Source: Siderastrea siderea (Eukaryota > Cnidaria > Anthozoa > Scleractinia > Rhizangiidae). Taken from it: a DNA stretch of 64,000 nucleotides. The translations under genes and the position numbers were made by a program. Positions 43,989 to 56,035 of the stretch are shown piece by piece; within the stretch, counting starts at the first letter, position 1; each line of letters opens with the position of its first letter. Below the pieces are notes generated by a model. It had not been told where the DNA came from. It saw nothing but the letters and a program-made list of their open reading frames with translations, and searched no databases. The stretch lies in assembly GCA_964030785.1 (NCBI GenBank), contig OZ034967.1:48457533-48521532 (forward strand), given 5' to 3'.

Positions 43989-46900
43989 TTAGTCTGAAAC
44001 CAAGAACTCTAACGCGCAGTCCCTGTACTTTCTGGTTTTTTTCGAAGGCGTAATACCCAGGAGGTACTCTTCAATAAACTGAAAAGTCATCCTCTGGGAC
44101 TTCTTGAAACAAAAGTGTACTGTTATTAAACTTAGAAATGCTTTCAAGTAGGAAGTTGTTTTCAAATCTAGAAAAATTTTTCGATCAACTACCACAATGA
44201 ATTGTGCTTGGTCATCGTCATTGTCCACCCTGGCGAACATCCACGGCTGGTCCGTGTTCAGGGACCCTGCTGCCTTCCTGCCTTTGACAAATTCTTCGGG
44301 ATCCTCCTCATCCTGTGAGAAATAAAAATAAAATTACTATGGTCCAGAACACTGAAAAACCGAAACCGCATTTGATATTGCTGGCATGAAATTCTTACAA
44401 TAAGGCATGAATGAGACAGGCACTATATAAATTTACTCTCAAGTTCTCTATCTTGTCTGCAATGTTTAGGCTCTTGCAAGCCGGCTGAAGATGTCAGCTG
44501 AGATGTTGATATCATCAACCGCCAGCCACAAAACATTTGTAAATGTTCTGATCAAAGCAATTTGAAGACGAGCAATTGCTAGAATATCACAGATGTAGAA
44601 ATTAATCTACCTCTATAAAGTAAATGATAGGCTCTTCGCCAAAGGCCTTGTGCAGGTTCATGATGATGGCAGAATCCTCATCATCTGCAAAAAGGGCAAG
44701 AATGAATTGTGTACTAATAACGACTTTCTTGCCAACCAGCTGGATTATAGTTGTTTCATTGGTAATACATGTTAATTAATGGGTTTTATTAGTATAATGG
44801 CATAAGCATTTGCAGATTGTGATTTTTGTGCGTTTAAGGTTACTTGAAAGTTCCATACTTTTTGAAGCTTATTATGAGTCCCCCCGACTTTCTAGAAATA
44901 CTGACATTTAAAGGAAAAACGCTATCAATTGGGTTAGCTTTTGTGGCTACATTAGATAGTTCGTTGGTATTTTTAATTACAGGGTTTACAAATACGTCCA
45001 ATTTGGTGTATTCTACGCCAAAAATTTAATTTGTCCATGACTCCAAATAATTCCTACTTAGAGTCGCTTTGACTCCAGCCTAGACCTAGATGGTCTGAGT
45101 GTGGTCAAGCGGCAGAACTGCTCAGTAAATTGGCCACTTATGTCTCTCAAAATAGGAATTCGGCAATGCGAACGGTACTTGTTTATCTACAAATCTGTCT
45201 CTAGTGGAATTTTCCTCGTCGCGCACTTTTAACGGGATTTATCGTCCCCGAAACCGTCAACGGTCAGGAGATGGCTTCCAACCTTCGCTTCGCTTCTCTC
45301 TTCGCTCCTCGGGTTTGAAAAGTGACTCGGCTCAGAGAGTAGTCTTATTGATCCTTCGAGGCCTAAACCGCTGTAAAAAACACTCGGAAACGCATGAATG
45401 AGCCAGAGGTGGGTTAAAAAGTCAACTTTATTTTACATTTAGCCCGTTTTTAGCGCAAGTTATATTTTCCACACAAACTCTTATATTCGTGTATTGCTGG
45501 GGCTGATAAGTTGCACCCACATGGAAAGGCCCTAAATTGCCCTTAATTAAAGGGCGGGAAATACACAAGGAAACTGCAAGAAAACGAGAAAGGTAAGTAG
45601 ACAATTTTGTTTGGCTTTTACAAGTGTATGTAACATTTCCCATACAAGCTAGCTCTTATAATCGGTTGAATTACTGTGTGCCTAAATTATAAAACGGTGA
45701 GCTTGGGCCTGTGTTCACAGATAGTGTTCACAGCGGTCAAACGCACATGCGCAGTTCCCGCTATAATTTTACAAAAGAATACAGGCAAATGTCGCTGAAA
45801 CTTAAGCTTTTTTACTTTGAGCATGTGTTGAGAGTGAGGTAACTGGCATCCACAAGTTTTATTGGCGCGAAAGTTAGTTTATCGGGACATTTCATGCATC
45901 GTTTTCAGACAAAAGCACGTACAAGGCAATGAAAAGGAAACAAACAATTTTGCACCTGATTTAATTTTAAAAAATCCATGTTGTGTAACCGACCTGCCTT
46001 TTTGATTGGGTTATCCTCATTGCAGCCAATTGACTGTTTGTTCATTTGTGATTTCAGCTTGGCCCATCTGGTATTCCAGTCATTTAGTGTGGATTCACTG
46101 TATAACTCTAACTCGTTGAGGATCTGCAAAGAAGTGTTCTTGAATATTTAGGTAGGTTAATGTTGTTGAAGTGCTTCTGGGTGCATATAACACCAAAAGC
46201 ATTGGACAGATGTATGCACTTACGTAGTTTGGTGAAGTATTACATAAACATCATTTACAACTCAAGGGAGACTGAAATTAACTCAGAAAGATTCTCATCC
46301 AAAGTCCATTCACTTTGCCTTTTTGCGTGGATTTTCCTTTGGCTTGAATTATGAACAATAATCAAACTGCTCTCGAAATGTTTAACTATCAGTAATTCAT
46401 GTCACCATGCATGCATCCTTTCGCCAGGTTAGCATTTGTAAAGATCTGAAAAAAATACTTTTGATTAAGTTGACTTATCTCAAACAGATTTTTTCTCATT
46501 TGAGGGCAACATTATTTTTTAAAGTAATGTGGTTGCCATATGCATGGTGTACACTGTTAACAACACCCTTAGATCCCAATAGTCAGGCCTATTTCTGTTC
46601 ATGATAATGACGCTGAATAAGATCTAATTCTTCTTGTTGTGATTTAAAGTGATATGTGATTTACTTACAGTGTGCTCATTATCCAACAACGGAAATTGCT
46701 TTAAAACTTCAGCTAACACATCCTCCCCCTCAACATTTTGAATAGCTTTTTTTCGCTTGGTAAACGTGAGTGCCTGAAGTTCCTTCAGAACTTTTGCGTT
46801 TGGCTTGGGTTTTTTGCGCTCCTTGACCAATTCCTTTACAACTGTTTGTTGTTCAGCATCACTAGGCTCTAGGTGAGTGCTTGTGGTCTTCAGCTTTTAC

Positions 46901-48966
46901 TTAATGGCTGGTTATCCTCGCTGTCAGAGGATTTCTTTTGGTAATACGTTATGTTGTACAGCCTCTTCTTAATCAGATGGAGCACGCCTCCCTGTCACAA
47001 AATGCGAAAAGAGCATGATTATCTCTCAGCACTTTAAAACTGTTGGTGACATTTGCATCAGGTACAGCTATATCTAAAGCTTGAAAAAAAAGGGAAACTT
47101 GACTTTGAAGGGCTAAAGGCAAACCACCTTACATGATTTGCAAAAAGAAAATATGCGTTTTTGTTTGTTTTTTGGGTCTTGAACAGTTAAACATTGCAGG
47201 TGTCATTATTGAGTAAGGTGGTTCTGTCCTAAGCCTTTCCTATATGATAGTGCGTTTGCTTACCCAGTAAGGAAATTGTCTGGGTGAAAGCTTGGAGGCT
47301 TTGGATCCTTTAATATTGGCACCCTTTCCACTATCCTTTTGCCAGCAGACAAGCAATCGGCTGCTGAAATTTTGGTTGTACCATGATGGGCCTGGAGGCA
47401 TGCCACACAATCTCTAATGAACTTATTTATGGCCTTGTCACGTGGCCTTGTCTTTCCTCTTAGTTCGTGTGGAACTGGGACTTTGAACTCCTTAGAGCCA
47501 TCATCTTCTGGTTGATAGTCACATGTACTTGCACTCTTAGGCTCAAGAATAGAGCAGCTCATTTGAGGCTGAAAACAAGATGAATTGTGTAATGATGAGA
47601 TACTCAGAGACAAATTATATAGATGTTATTCACCGGCCAGAGGGTCCGTATAGGGAAAAACTGTAAAAGTATCGCCGTGTATTTTTTTACAACAATTAAA
47701 AAAGAATTTATGGCGATACTTCACACCGAAACATCTAATAAGAGATTTATTGTCCAACTTAACCCTTTTTCAACCTTTATCCTTAACTTGAAAGAAGAAT
47801 GCTAACTTGCTGGATAATTGTAATATTGATGCAGAAAAAGACCTACTACATGTACATTTACCTCATTTTCCTCAAATTCCATGTTCTGGACCTAAAAACA
47901 ATGAGAAAGATTTTATTCTCTGGCAGCTGTTTCTTTCAGCCAACTCATCTACTGCCTTGATTTCTCTAAAATTAGAATTTGCATGCCATAATGGTGATTG
48001 AGCAAGTCATGTTAACTTTGTAATATTTCATGGTTGTTAAAAGTTGTTCATGGTGAAAAATAAAGTAACTGTGAATCTTTTTTAGAGAAAAGTTACTGAA
48101 TGGCATGTACATTTGGTCTAAAATGTCTGCAGTGTACTGTCTGGTGAGTTGTTTGCATCCTGATGGAAACAGTTGGAGGGCTTTCCACAAAAAGGGCAAT
48201 TGTATCATTTTTTGGCTTTAAACTTGAAATATATTACAACTCTATCCACTTTGGCATACAGACTGGTAAATACGGTGTTATTAATGAAGTTTTCCACCTT
48301 TTTTCTGACTTGAAGGCTAGGATTTGATGAATTATGCATATAGCTTAAAAACTTAAAAACAAAAAGAAAAATTTGCTGGTGCATGTTGGCTTTATTTTGT
48401 TTTGGCTTTCAAATGAAATCAATCATGCATCACTTCAGTGTCATTAATTTTAGGCTAAGGTCAAGCTAACTTGTTGAATCCTTTAGATTGCAAAATAAGA
48501 CTACATGAAAACTTGATTTCCAACACCATTGTCAGTCTGTATGCGAAGATATCTAGAGTAAATTTAAAGACATTGGGATTTCCAGGCCAAAATGTGTGCA
48601 AATCCCTTGGTACATGTAAGAAATTAGCAGTTTCCCTTATTTTTATGCATACAGAAAGTTATGATAGAAATTAAGAGCAGTAAAACTAGTGTTTACCTTA
48701 TTTAGATAACACATCTTAAGAGTATTAGTGACAGTGAAATAGAATTTTGTGTTTGGTATGTATATGTCTCAATATCATTAGGTCATTAACTACAGTACAG
48801 TGTAGTGTAGAGTTAATACCTCAAATTCTGGGTCATATGTTTCATCTGAATCATATGTGGTGTCAACTTTGTCGCTGTATTGATGTTGAATCTCCATGCA
48901 TTTTCTCAGTTGTTCTCTTTCCCATGAGACAAAGTCAAATGATTGATCCTCATCAAATAAACTGTC
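43989..48966 (-). CDS. Uncharacterised gene, eight exons recognised, two frameshifts
   Basis: Minus-strand exons: 48966-48820, 47891-47862 (a 30-bp microexon, VQNMEFEENE), 47568-47264, 46991-46669, 46123-45994, 44684-44611 and 44312-43989, with part of exon 46991 in a shifted frame. All introns are GT-AG. Segments: acidic N-part (DSLFDEDQSFDFVSWERE); PVPHELRGKTRPRDKAINKF; KISAADCLSAGKRIVERVP; then GGVLHLIKKRLYN; a basic region (VKERKKPKPNAK); LNDWNTRWAKLKSQMN; GEEPIIYFIEDEED; and a C-terminus FIVVVDRKIFLDLKTTSYLK ... FQFIEEYLLGI. The phase works only if one base is missing near 47280 and another near 46895. The C-terminus resembles that of the gene at 1.5 kb. Possibly a SAMD3-like family (memory). 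Seven splice-bounded exons are listed; the frameshift makes the fourth read as two. The 5' end is not found. Function unknown. Confidence 0.6.
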
Positions 48967-49892
48967 CTGTCAATGAAATAGTTCAGTTTCACCTTTGCAG
49001 CCAAATAATTGCATATCCCTTAACACTGACACCATTCATTTGCAGTAGAATTAATGACCTTGAGTGTTGAAATACTGATAAATAGTACCCTGGACAAAAC
49101 AATTCAACATTAGGTTTAGTGATTGTAACTTATAAATGCTTTACCTAAAAGCCATAAAAACAGCAACAAAGTTGAAAAGGAAATTTCACACATGGAAAAT
49201 TTTAAAAATTCCTTGATGTTAACCAAAAAAAAAAGAAAAGAAAAATAAAAAAAAATGGAAAAAGGTGCAAAATACTTTTTAATAACAGGTAATGTGTGAG
49301 CCCTTTGAAAATAACTTGTGGGGAATATAGAAAAGCCACACCAAAGTGCTGGAGCAACTCAGAGACAAAGACTTGTGCCAGAGCTGATTTTTTGGGCTCC
49401 CCAGTTCAATGACTTTCCATTGTCAGTTGATTCTCAAAAAGGTGAAAAAAATGTTCATTGAATGTTTCAAACAAACTCTCCAGTTAAGCAAACTAGACTT
49501 TCCCTTGAAGACTTTGCCTTGTAGACTTTCCCTTGAATAGGGCGGATTTTTGGTGCAAGAACCAATATGACCATGCATTTTCCTGCCTTGTTTCTGGTCT
49601 TAAGGCAAACACTCCTGTATTTCAAGAAAATTTTCGTGTGTGCAGTTTTCGTTTCAGTCTGTTATGTTACCATGCTTTATGGAATTTAGGTGAAGCATTT
49701 ACTTGTTAAAATAGTCTAACCTAATCCTGAATTGTATTGTCCAGTGTACTATGATGAAGATTGTCTTTTTAGGCTGGTTTTTGGCTACATGTAGGTTTCC
49801 TTCTCTATTCCCATCGTATGGTGGATTACGTGAGAGAAACGTTTGAATATTCGAATCAGATTGAATTTGGATAAACATTTAAGGATAAAAAT
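48967..49892. other. No supported feature
   Basis: Upstream of the last recognised exon of the eight-part gene. A-rich run at about 49225-49260; no further splice-bounded exon seen. Confidence 0.4.
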
Positions 49893-50128
49893 TAGCGACA
49901 AGAGTTTAACACAACGTTTCGATGTCTCCATGACATCATTATCAAGTGAGAAAATAAAATATAGATTAGTTAATATATACAAGATGAGGTGTTAAAAAAG
50001 TAAACAATAAGCAACATATTCGGCGTGTAATTGTGTGTGCATGATAAGTATGTCTAAATAAATAGTTTTGCGCGGATAGAGTCCGATTGCATGTTCAGTT
50101 TTGGTTTCTTCTTTATAAACAACATTTC

Positions 50129-50491
50129 CTAAATTAGACAGTCCAATTTTCCGCCGCATTTCTTGAGGACGGAAAAGTTGCTGTTGAGGTCGCCGATGGT
50201 TTTAATGCCGTGGTCGTTCTTTAGATGCTTGCCGATTGCTGAAGAACGGTGTTCGTCAATACGTTGGTGTAAATGCCGGCTAGTATAGCCGACATACTCT
50301 GCATCGCACAGATCACATTGATAATTGTACACCACGCATGGTTGGTTAACTAAGGCTGGTTTGGGCTCACGCATCTTAAGGTCTTCACCAATTTTGCGGC
50401 TCCTAAAAACTGGTTGAAGAGTGTGATCGATTCTCTTGCTCAGGTCGGATAGTTGCCATCCATCCATAAGTTTCATCCAACTGCCATCCAT
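50129..50491 (-). CDS. Penelope-type GIY-YIG domain, left copy (fragment)
   Basis: Frame: LSKRIDHTLQPVFRSRKIGE, VVYNYQCDLCDAEYVGYTSR, HLHQRIDEHRSSAIGKHLKN, ending SVLKKCGGKLDCLI. The C-D-L-C-D-A-E-Y-V-G-Y core with R and H/E downstream matches the Penelope GIY-YIG endonuclease with its CxxC insert, which nicks target DNA. The reverse transcriptase part is missing. The first 14 codons come from a duplicated GGATGG-type sequence, not the element. It retains the CAA (Gln) that is mutated in the right copy. Confidence 0.65.
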   Translation of the reverse strand: MDGSWMKLMDGWQLSDLSKRIDHTLQPVFRSRKIGEDLKMREPKPALVNQPCVVYNYQCDLCDAEYVGYTSRHLHQRIDEHRSSAIGKHLKNDHGIKTIGDLNSNFSVLKKCGGKLDCLI

Positions 50492-50544
50492 CCATAAGTT
50501 TCACCAGGGAACTAGCATCCGACAATAAGTTACCATTTGTCGGT

Positions 50545-51324
50545 ATGGAAGTACTTAAGAAAGGCTGCAAACTGGAAACCAGTGTTTACCGCAAGCCAAC
50601 AAATACTGGCCTACTGCTCCATCACCAAAGCCATGTTGATAAAAGGTACAAGAAATCGCTAATCAAGACCATGGTAAACCGTGCTTTCCGCCTGTCATCC
50701 ACACGGGAAGCTTTCGCAACTGAGTGTGATCGCCTTAAGTTGATGTTTGCGAATCTCAAGTACCCTGAGAGCCTCATCAACTCTACTATCTCTCACTATG
50801 TTACCTCAGTGATGTCTGGAGATCCCAATGTGCCAGCTCAACAACCTGTCGACAAAAATACTGTTCACCGCGTAGTGCCGCCATTTAAAGATCAAAAGTC
50901 GGCTGATGCGGTGAAAAGACAACTATCCGACCTGAGCAAGAGAATCGATCACACTCCTCAACCAGTTTTTAGGAGCCGCAAAATTGGTGAAGACCTTAAG
51001 ATGCGTGAGCCCAAACCAGCCTTAGTTAACCAACAATGCGTGGCGTACAATTATCAATGTGATCTGTGCGATGCAGAGTACGTCGGCTATACTAGCCGGC
51101 ATTTACACTAACGTATTGACGAACACCGTTCTTCAACAATCGGCAAGCATCTAAAGAACGACCACGGCATTAAAACCATCGGCGACCTCAATAGCAACTT
51201 TTCCGTCCTCAAGAAATGCGGCGGAAAATTGGACTGTCTAATTTACGAAATGTTGTTTATAAAGAAGAAGAAACCAAAACTGAACACGCAATCGGACTCT
51301 ATCCGCGCAAAACTATTTATTTAG
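50545..51324 (+). pseudogene. Penelope-type RT C-terminus plus GIY-YIG, right copy
   Basis: The frame starts inside the reverse transcriptase thumb (LETSVYRKPTNTGLLLHHQS, KSLIKTMVNRAFRLSS), continues through a linker, and reaches the GIY-YIG core YQCDLCDAEYVGYTSRHLH. There a TAA at about 51109-51111 replaces the CAA seen in the left copy (C to T). The frame then reads on through RIDEHRSSTIGKHLKN and GGKLDCLIYEMLFIKKKKPK to TAG. The catalytic palm of the reverse transcriptase is absent, so the copy is 5'-truncated and dead. Confidence 0.75.
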
Positions 51325-51431
51325 ACATACTTATCATGCACACACAATTGCACGCTAAATATGTTGCTTATTGTTTACTTTTTTAACACCTCATCTTGTA
51401 TATATTAACTAATCTATATTTTATTTTCTCA

Positions 51432-51465
51432 CTTGATAATGATGTCATGGAGACATCGAAACGTT
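51432..51465 (+). ncRNA. Hammerhead-like motif (degenerate), right copy
   Basis: TTGATAAT then the hairpin GATGTC-ATGGA-GACATC then GAAACG imitates the layout of a hammerhead core: CUGANGA, stem II, GAAA. The first core segment departs from consensus (TTGATAA, with an extra T), so activity is doubtful. An inverted copy lies at 49917-49950. Hammerheads are known in Penelope-like elements at this place. Confidence 0.35.
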
Positions 51466-51487
51466 GTGTTAAACTCTTGTCGCTAGA

Positions 51488-53024
51488 AATGTTTGAGCTG
51501 AAGAAAAGTCCTCGCTATTATCAACTTTTGACATGTCTACATACGACTAAAATCAAATCAGATCTTAAACCTTTAAATGTAACCTTCATGCAGAAACAAT
51601 ATTGTACCTCGTCACTCTCTGATTGTACATTTGCAAACTTCACTGCAGTAGCCTACATGAGTTATTGAAACACAGAGTTTTAAAAGCTGAGAATTAAGTC
51701 TTTCTTGGCAATTTTCTTAGACAGATAAATGTTTGAAGACAGTAATTCTTAAGTACAGGAGGAAAGTTGGGGTAACATGAATTTGGCACTTGTGCTATAA
51801 CATTTTGATAAATACTCTTTGGAAAGGTCTGCTTTTGTGGGGGGCGGAGGGGAGGGTGTAATCTTGTGCAATTTTGGCAGGTAATTGAGGTCCAGTTATT
51901 CAAATCTCAGTTGACCCCATTTCATACTAAGATATGAAAATTTAGTTTACAAGTTCATGTAAGTATTCCTAGTGAAAAACTTAATAACTCAAACCTCCAG
52001 ATGAATGTACTGGCACATCCCTACCAAGAGAATTTCCTCCTATTTCAGAGAGGGAGAAGCAGGTTCATGAGCTGTGGAGATTTCGTTATTTGAATTCGCT
52101 AATATAGTGCTATTATTGGTACCTTGTTTGTTGCCCTATCTTGCATGTTGTCAAGCAGAGAGATAGGTTTAAGTTCTCCACTTTTCTGTTGGCAAATGTA
52201 TATCAATATTTGTCAAGTTCAAGTCCTCAATAAATGACTAGGATGCTACAATGCACTCTTACTTTGATTACTCATAACATCATTTCCTCCAAACCCAGCA
52301 AATTGATCACTTCAGAGGTTTGTTCGGGAAAGGCAATGTATTAAGTGTAGTATTGATTCAATCAATCAATCAATCAATCTAGTTCTTTATTTGTTAATTC
52401 ACTGAGGTAAACAGTTGCAAGTCTACCACCAATAATTTTATGTACGCTATGGGATACCTGGGGAAATTGATAACTGGTCTATCAGCAAGTGGTGCACTTC
52501 TATGTCAGTTTTCTAGCAGCTAGTTCAATTCAGCTGGTTAATCATCAATGCTGTGGCAGTTCCTGACTGTTGCAGTAATGAACTGCTGACCCACCTCCCC
52601 CCTGAAATTTCTCTTACAATGTATTAATTGTATGCACATTAGTTTGTTCACATCTTGTTCTTTGATACTCCAGTAGGTATTAGGCAAAGGAGCGTGGTTC
52701 ATTTTCATCACCTGCAGTACAGGTAGTCGAAACTCACATGTATTATACAAATTTCGGGTATATCGTAGAACAATAATTATTAGTGATAACATGGACAGAA
52801 CATGGCAGAGCCATCATTGCTTGGTAACTACAAATTGTTGGTTAATGTCTGGAGTCTTGGTTGACATCCTGGGATTACTATGCCATCATTAGCACCTAGA
52901 TTCTGTCCAATTTGTTTGATTGGTTGTTTAAAGCTTGCGTGCAGTCATGTGTTTTCTAACAACAGCTATGTAACCATATTTACTTGAAAGAGTGCTGCCC
53001 TTGAATGTGCGCCGCCCTCAAATA
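51488..53024. other. Mostly unassigned; one possible exon
   Basis: (AATC)n occurs at about 52347-52378. A minus-strand block 52711-52618 has an acceptor (CCTGTACTGCAG) and a donor (CATT|GTAAGAG) and reads VMKMNHAPLPNTYWSIKEQD. It does not match the phase of the next known exon at 48966, so it is only a candidate. Confidence 0.3.
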
Positions 53025-53413
53025 CCGTAAATCCTCTGTTGAGCCCCCCTCTGAAATAAGCCCCCCCTCCCCTCCCCCATTATTCTTCACAACCAAATAA
53101 ATAAATGATAGACTGTATTAATTAATCATGACTGTAACACTTCATGTGGACTGATCCGGTATGGTTTATTCATGTGCTGGAATTTCGGATTTGTTTTTGA
53201 TCTTCGGCCGCCTGAACTGCAACTTTATGTGCTTGAGCTTTTGGTCCAAAGCAGAAGTAGGGAGCCGTAACTCTAGTCTGTTTCTTCCTCTTTTTTGTTA
53301 CCGGTAATGCGTTTTGCAAAATTAAATAAGCCCCCCCCCCTCTCTATTAAGCCCCCCTCAAACGTGCTTGAAATAAATAAGCTCCGCGGGGGCTAATAAT
53401 AGAGGAATTACGG
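53025..53413. mobile_element. 389-bp MITE with TA target site
   Basis: CCGTAAATCCTCTGTTGAGC at the left is mirrored by the right end, whose reverse complement begins CCGTAATTCCTCTATTATTA. TA flanks both sides (53023-53024, 53414-53415). AAATAAGCCCCCCC-type runs occur near both ends. No coding capacity. The terminal CCGTA is shared with the pogo element at 32275 and the MITE at 1213. Confidence 0.75.
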
Positions 53414-53415
53414 TA

Positions 53416-56035
53416 AGTACCACATTGACAAGTTGGAAAATTTAACAAGCCCCGCAGTGCTCTTTTAAGTAAACATGGTAGTTGTTCAGCTGTCAAAAAA
53501 TTAATTAATGCAAATAGAAATTGGTAGAAATAATATCACCACGTCCTCTTGGAAGTCTGCAACCTTTTTCCGCGTTAGGAAGTCCGGAAATAGTTCCATC
53601 AGATCTGCTCTTCGTAATGAGAAGAACACCTTTCCATCCACTTTGGTTTCTGCAATGGATAATGTAGTGATTTGCTTTATAGAATTCCCATGGTGTCTCC
53701 ATTCAATGGTTACTGTTTTAGCTCAAGCAAGGGTGTTGGAAATGCAAACAGTGCATTGTAAAAGACTTTTTGAATAGTTAAGTCTAATGTAGTGGTTCTA
53801 ATCTACAACATATTACTCTTGGAAGTAATGCGGAGAGCTGTGATTGGGGGCCGTATCTCAAAAGTTCCACTAAATTTAATGAACTGTTTGCATTGATTTT
53901 GACAGCTAAATTTTATACTGGGCATATTTCCTCAAAATTTCCGTATACCATCAGTTGATGGAAAGCAGACTTTAGAAACTGATTATAAGGCCCAACAAGT
54001 TATTGAGACTCGCAACACTGAAGTCATGAGATTGCACTGGGAAGTGTTCGGGGCTCTTGCTCTAGAAAAATGTCAGTGACTCGCAGAACCTCGTGAAGCT
54101 CGGCCAAGGGCGTACCGGGGTGTATGGGGATGGGGGCTTAATTTCTAAAAATACTTTCAGGAAAGTCGTTAACACTACCAGAAACTCACAAGTCCTTATG
54201 AGTTTCTGACACTACAAAACAGGTGTTAATGTCAGTACATGTGCTATCTTTCGATTGCGGCTCGATGACGTCAGTGGAGCCTTGGCGTGGTTTTGTTGCT
54301 AGGCAACTGGGATACCTTGTAAATATATATGTGAAGCAGCCCGAGATTCGTCTGCCCTAAGCGATCCGTCCGCGATCTCCACGCAATCCTGCGCAACAAA
54401 TTCGCAATCCCCGCACCATAACTTCCAACAAATTTCTTAACTTCACTTCGCGAGGAATAAAGTAACGAAGATAGCTTTTTTCTCAGTTCCACTGTTTAAC
54501 AGCAGTTTGTGCAGGACATTTTTACCGGTTTGAAAACCTTGAAAATAGTCGTAGGTTCTCCCTAAAAAATGCATGTCTCTCGGTGCGCACGTGCTCGCAG
54601 CTAAAATATTCTGCTGCTGTGGTAACATTTAAATTGCCGCATTTAAATGGGAAACGAGGAAGTTTATCCTCGCTCGTAACTTGACTAAACAATTCCCACT
54701 AATTCAAAATTCAAGAAAATTTTCAACACAATTTTCTACGACGCTCGTGAAAACTTTGCCTGAATAAAAGATAAAACGTAACACTCACCGCGTATACGCT
54801 CGCAAACTTCCACTGGCATGTTATTAAGAGCTAGCCACTCGGCCAACGTTTTGAAATCGTAGCCCTATTCCTTTCTGGACATCTTTCTTCTTGCACTGGA
54901 ACACTTTCCAAGGTGTGAGAGCAAAATGGAACTGTTGAGCTAAGTAGTGGGATGGCAGGAAATTAGTAAAGTTGCTGATTGGCTACTGTGAAATCTTCCC
55001 ACGTGGGTGCATTGATAATTGGCACTTCATATTTTGTGTTCTTGCAGTTTCCAGCAGAATCCTTCCACTAAACTATTTTTGGACCGGCTAGAGACCTAGT
55101 TTTCTTTTTATTTTCTTATTTGTATTGTTATTTTTTGTAAAATGGAAATCGTTTCTTCTGCAAAATATGTTCCACCAAGCCCACTTTCCAAAGTTTGCAT
55201 GTCGCACGTGCAATTAAAACAGCACGTGCAGATTGCCTTCCACAAATGTTTAATCAGGGACTTTAGTAACCCATTCAAAACAGGGCAACGGTACCACATT
55301 AAAAAAAAATTACGGAAAAATTACCCAGAGGCACCCAACGGTTCGTTTCGGGGAATAGGAGTTGGGAAGTCCCAAAATCGCCTGAGATATTCGGGTTAAA
55401 TTGCAGTGAAAGCTAGAGATTTATGTGTCGAAACATCACCTTCGTAACCAGAGGACTTATTAGTTCCTGTCATTTCCGGAAGGACAAATAAGTCGTTTAG
55501 AGTGCAAGGTAAGGTCAGCTAGCCTTTTCGTTCAGAGAGCTTTGAGCAGCTCGCCCGAATTCGGTGGATATCTTCTGTTTCCTAAAAATTTTGGCAGACT
55601 AAAAGAGATAGTGTACTTAAGACTGGAAAAGTCATTTGGATGCAAGTTTTTCCAAGAGTTATTTGTAGGTTTTCCAGGGGTTCTCTTCAAGCAAATATAA
55701 AAACACTTTCGCGAGACTTCCCACAAAACCCCATATAAACTGTTTCTGAGAGGAAGGTTTTGTTCTTGCAAAGTATTGGTTATTTCATATTTTCAGCAAT
55801 CAATTTCAAAGATGAAGTATGGGGCAGTTCCAGTAAAAGCAGCGTGCCGCTAACAAAGGTTCAAAGGGCGTCTTGAAAACAGAGACCCCTAAACTAATTT
55901 TACTAGACTAATTTTAAGTCAGAAATACAGGTACCGAAGTTTTCGTTCTTAGAGGTTTTTTGGTTTTCAAGACACCCAGCTGTAAATCCAGATCTCATTT
56001 TTTCGGCTATAAATTTTTTGAGTTCTCTTTGCTAA
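53416..56035. other. No supported feature
   Basis: Several short frames were examined, for example 55142-55399 on the plus strand (MEIVSSAKYVPPSPL...), without domain or splice support. The segment around 55310-55530 has repeat-like wording but no detectable ends. Confidence 0.35.

Larger units (their letters stand above)
49893..51487. mobile_element. Penelope-like element 3' ends, head-to-head inverted pair
   Basis: About 565 bp at 49893-50457 recurs inverted at 50921-51487 with few differences. Each copy carries the end of a Penelope-type protein with a GIY-YIG nuclease, then about 250 bp of non-coding tail ending in the hammerhead-like motif and GTTAAACTCTTGTCGCT. Penelope-like elements are often found as partial inverted copies with ribozyme-bearing ends. 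The right copy extends further into the reverse transcriptase. Confidence 0.75.

Noticed and set aside
55142..55399. 85-codon plus-strand frame
   Set aside because: Starts with ATG but has no recognised domain or partner exon and runs into repeat-like sequence.
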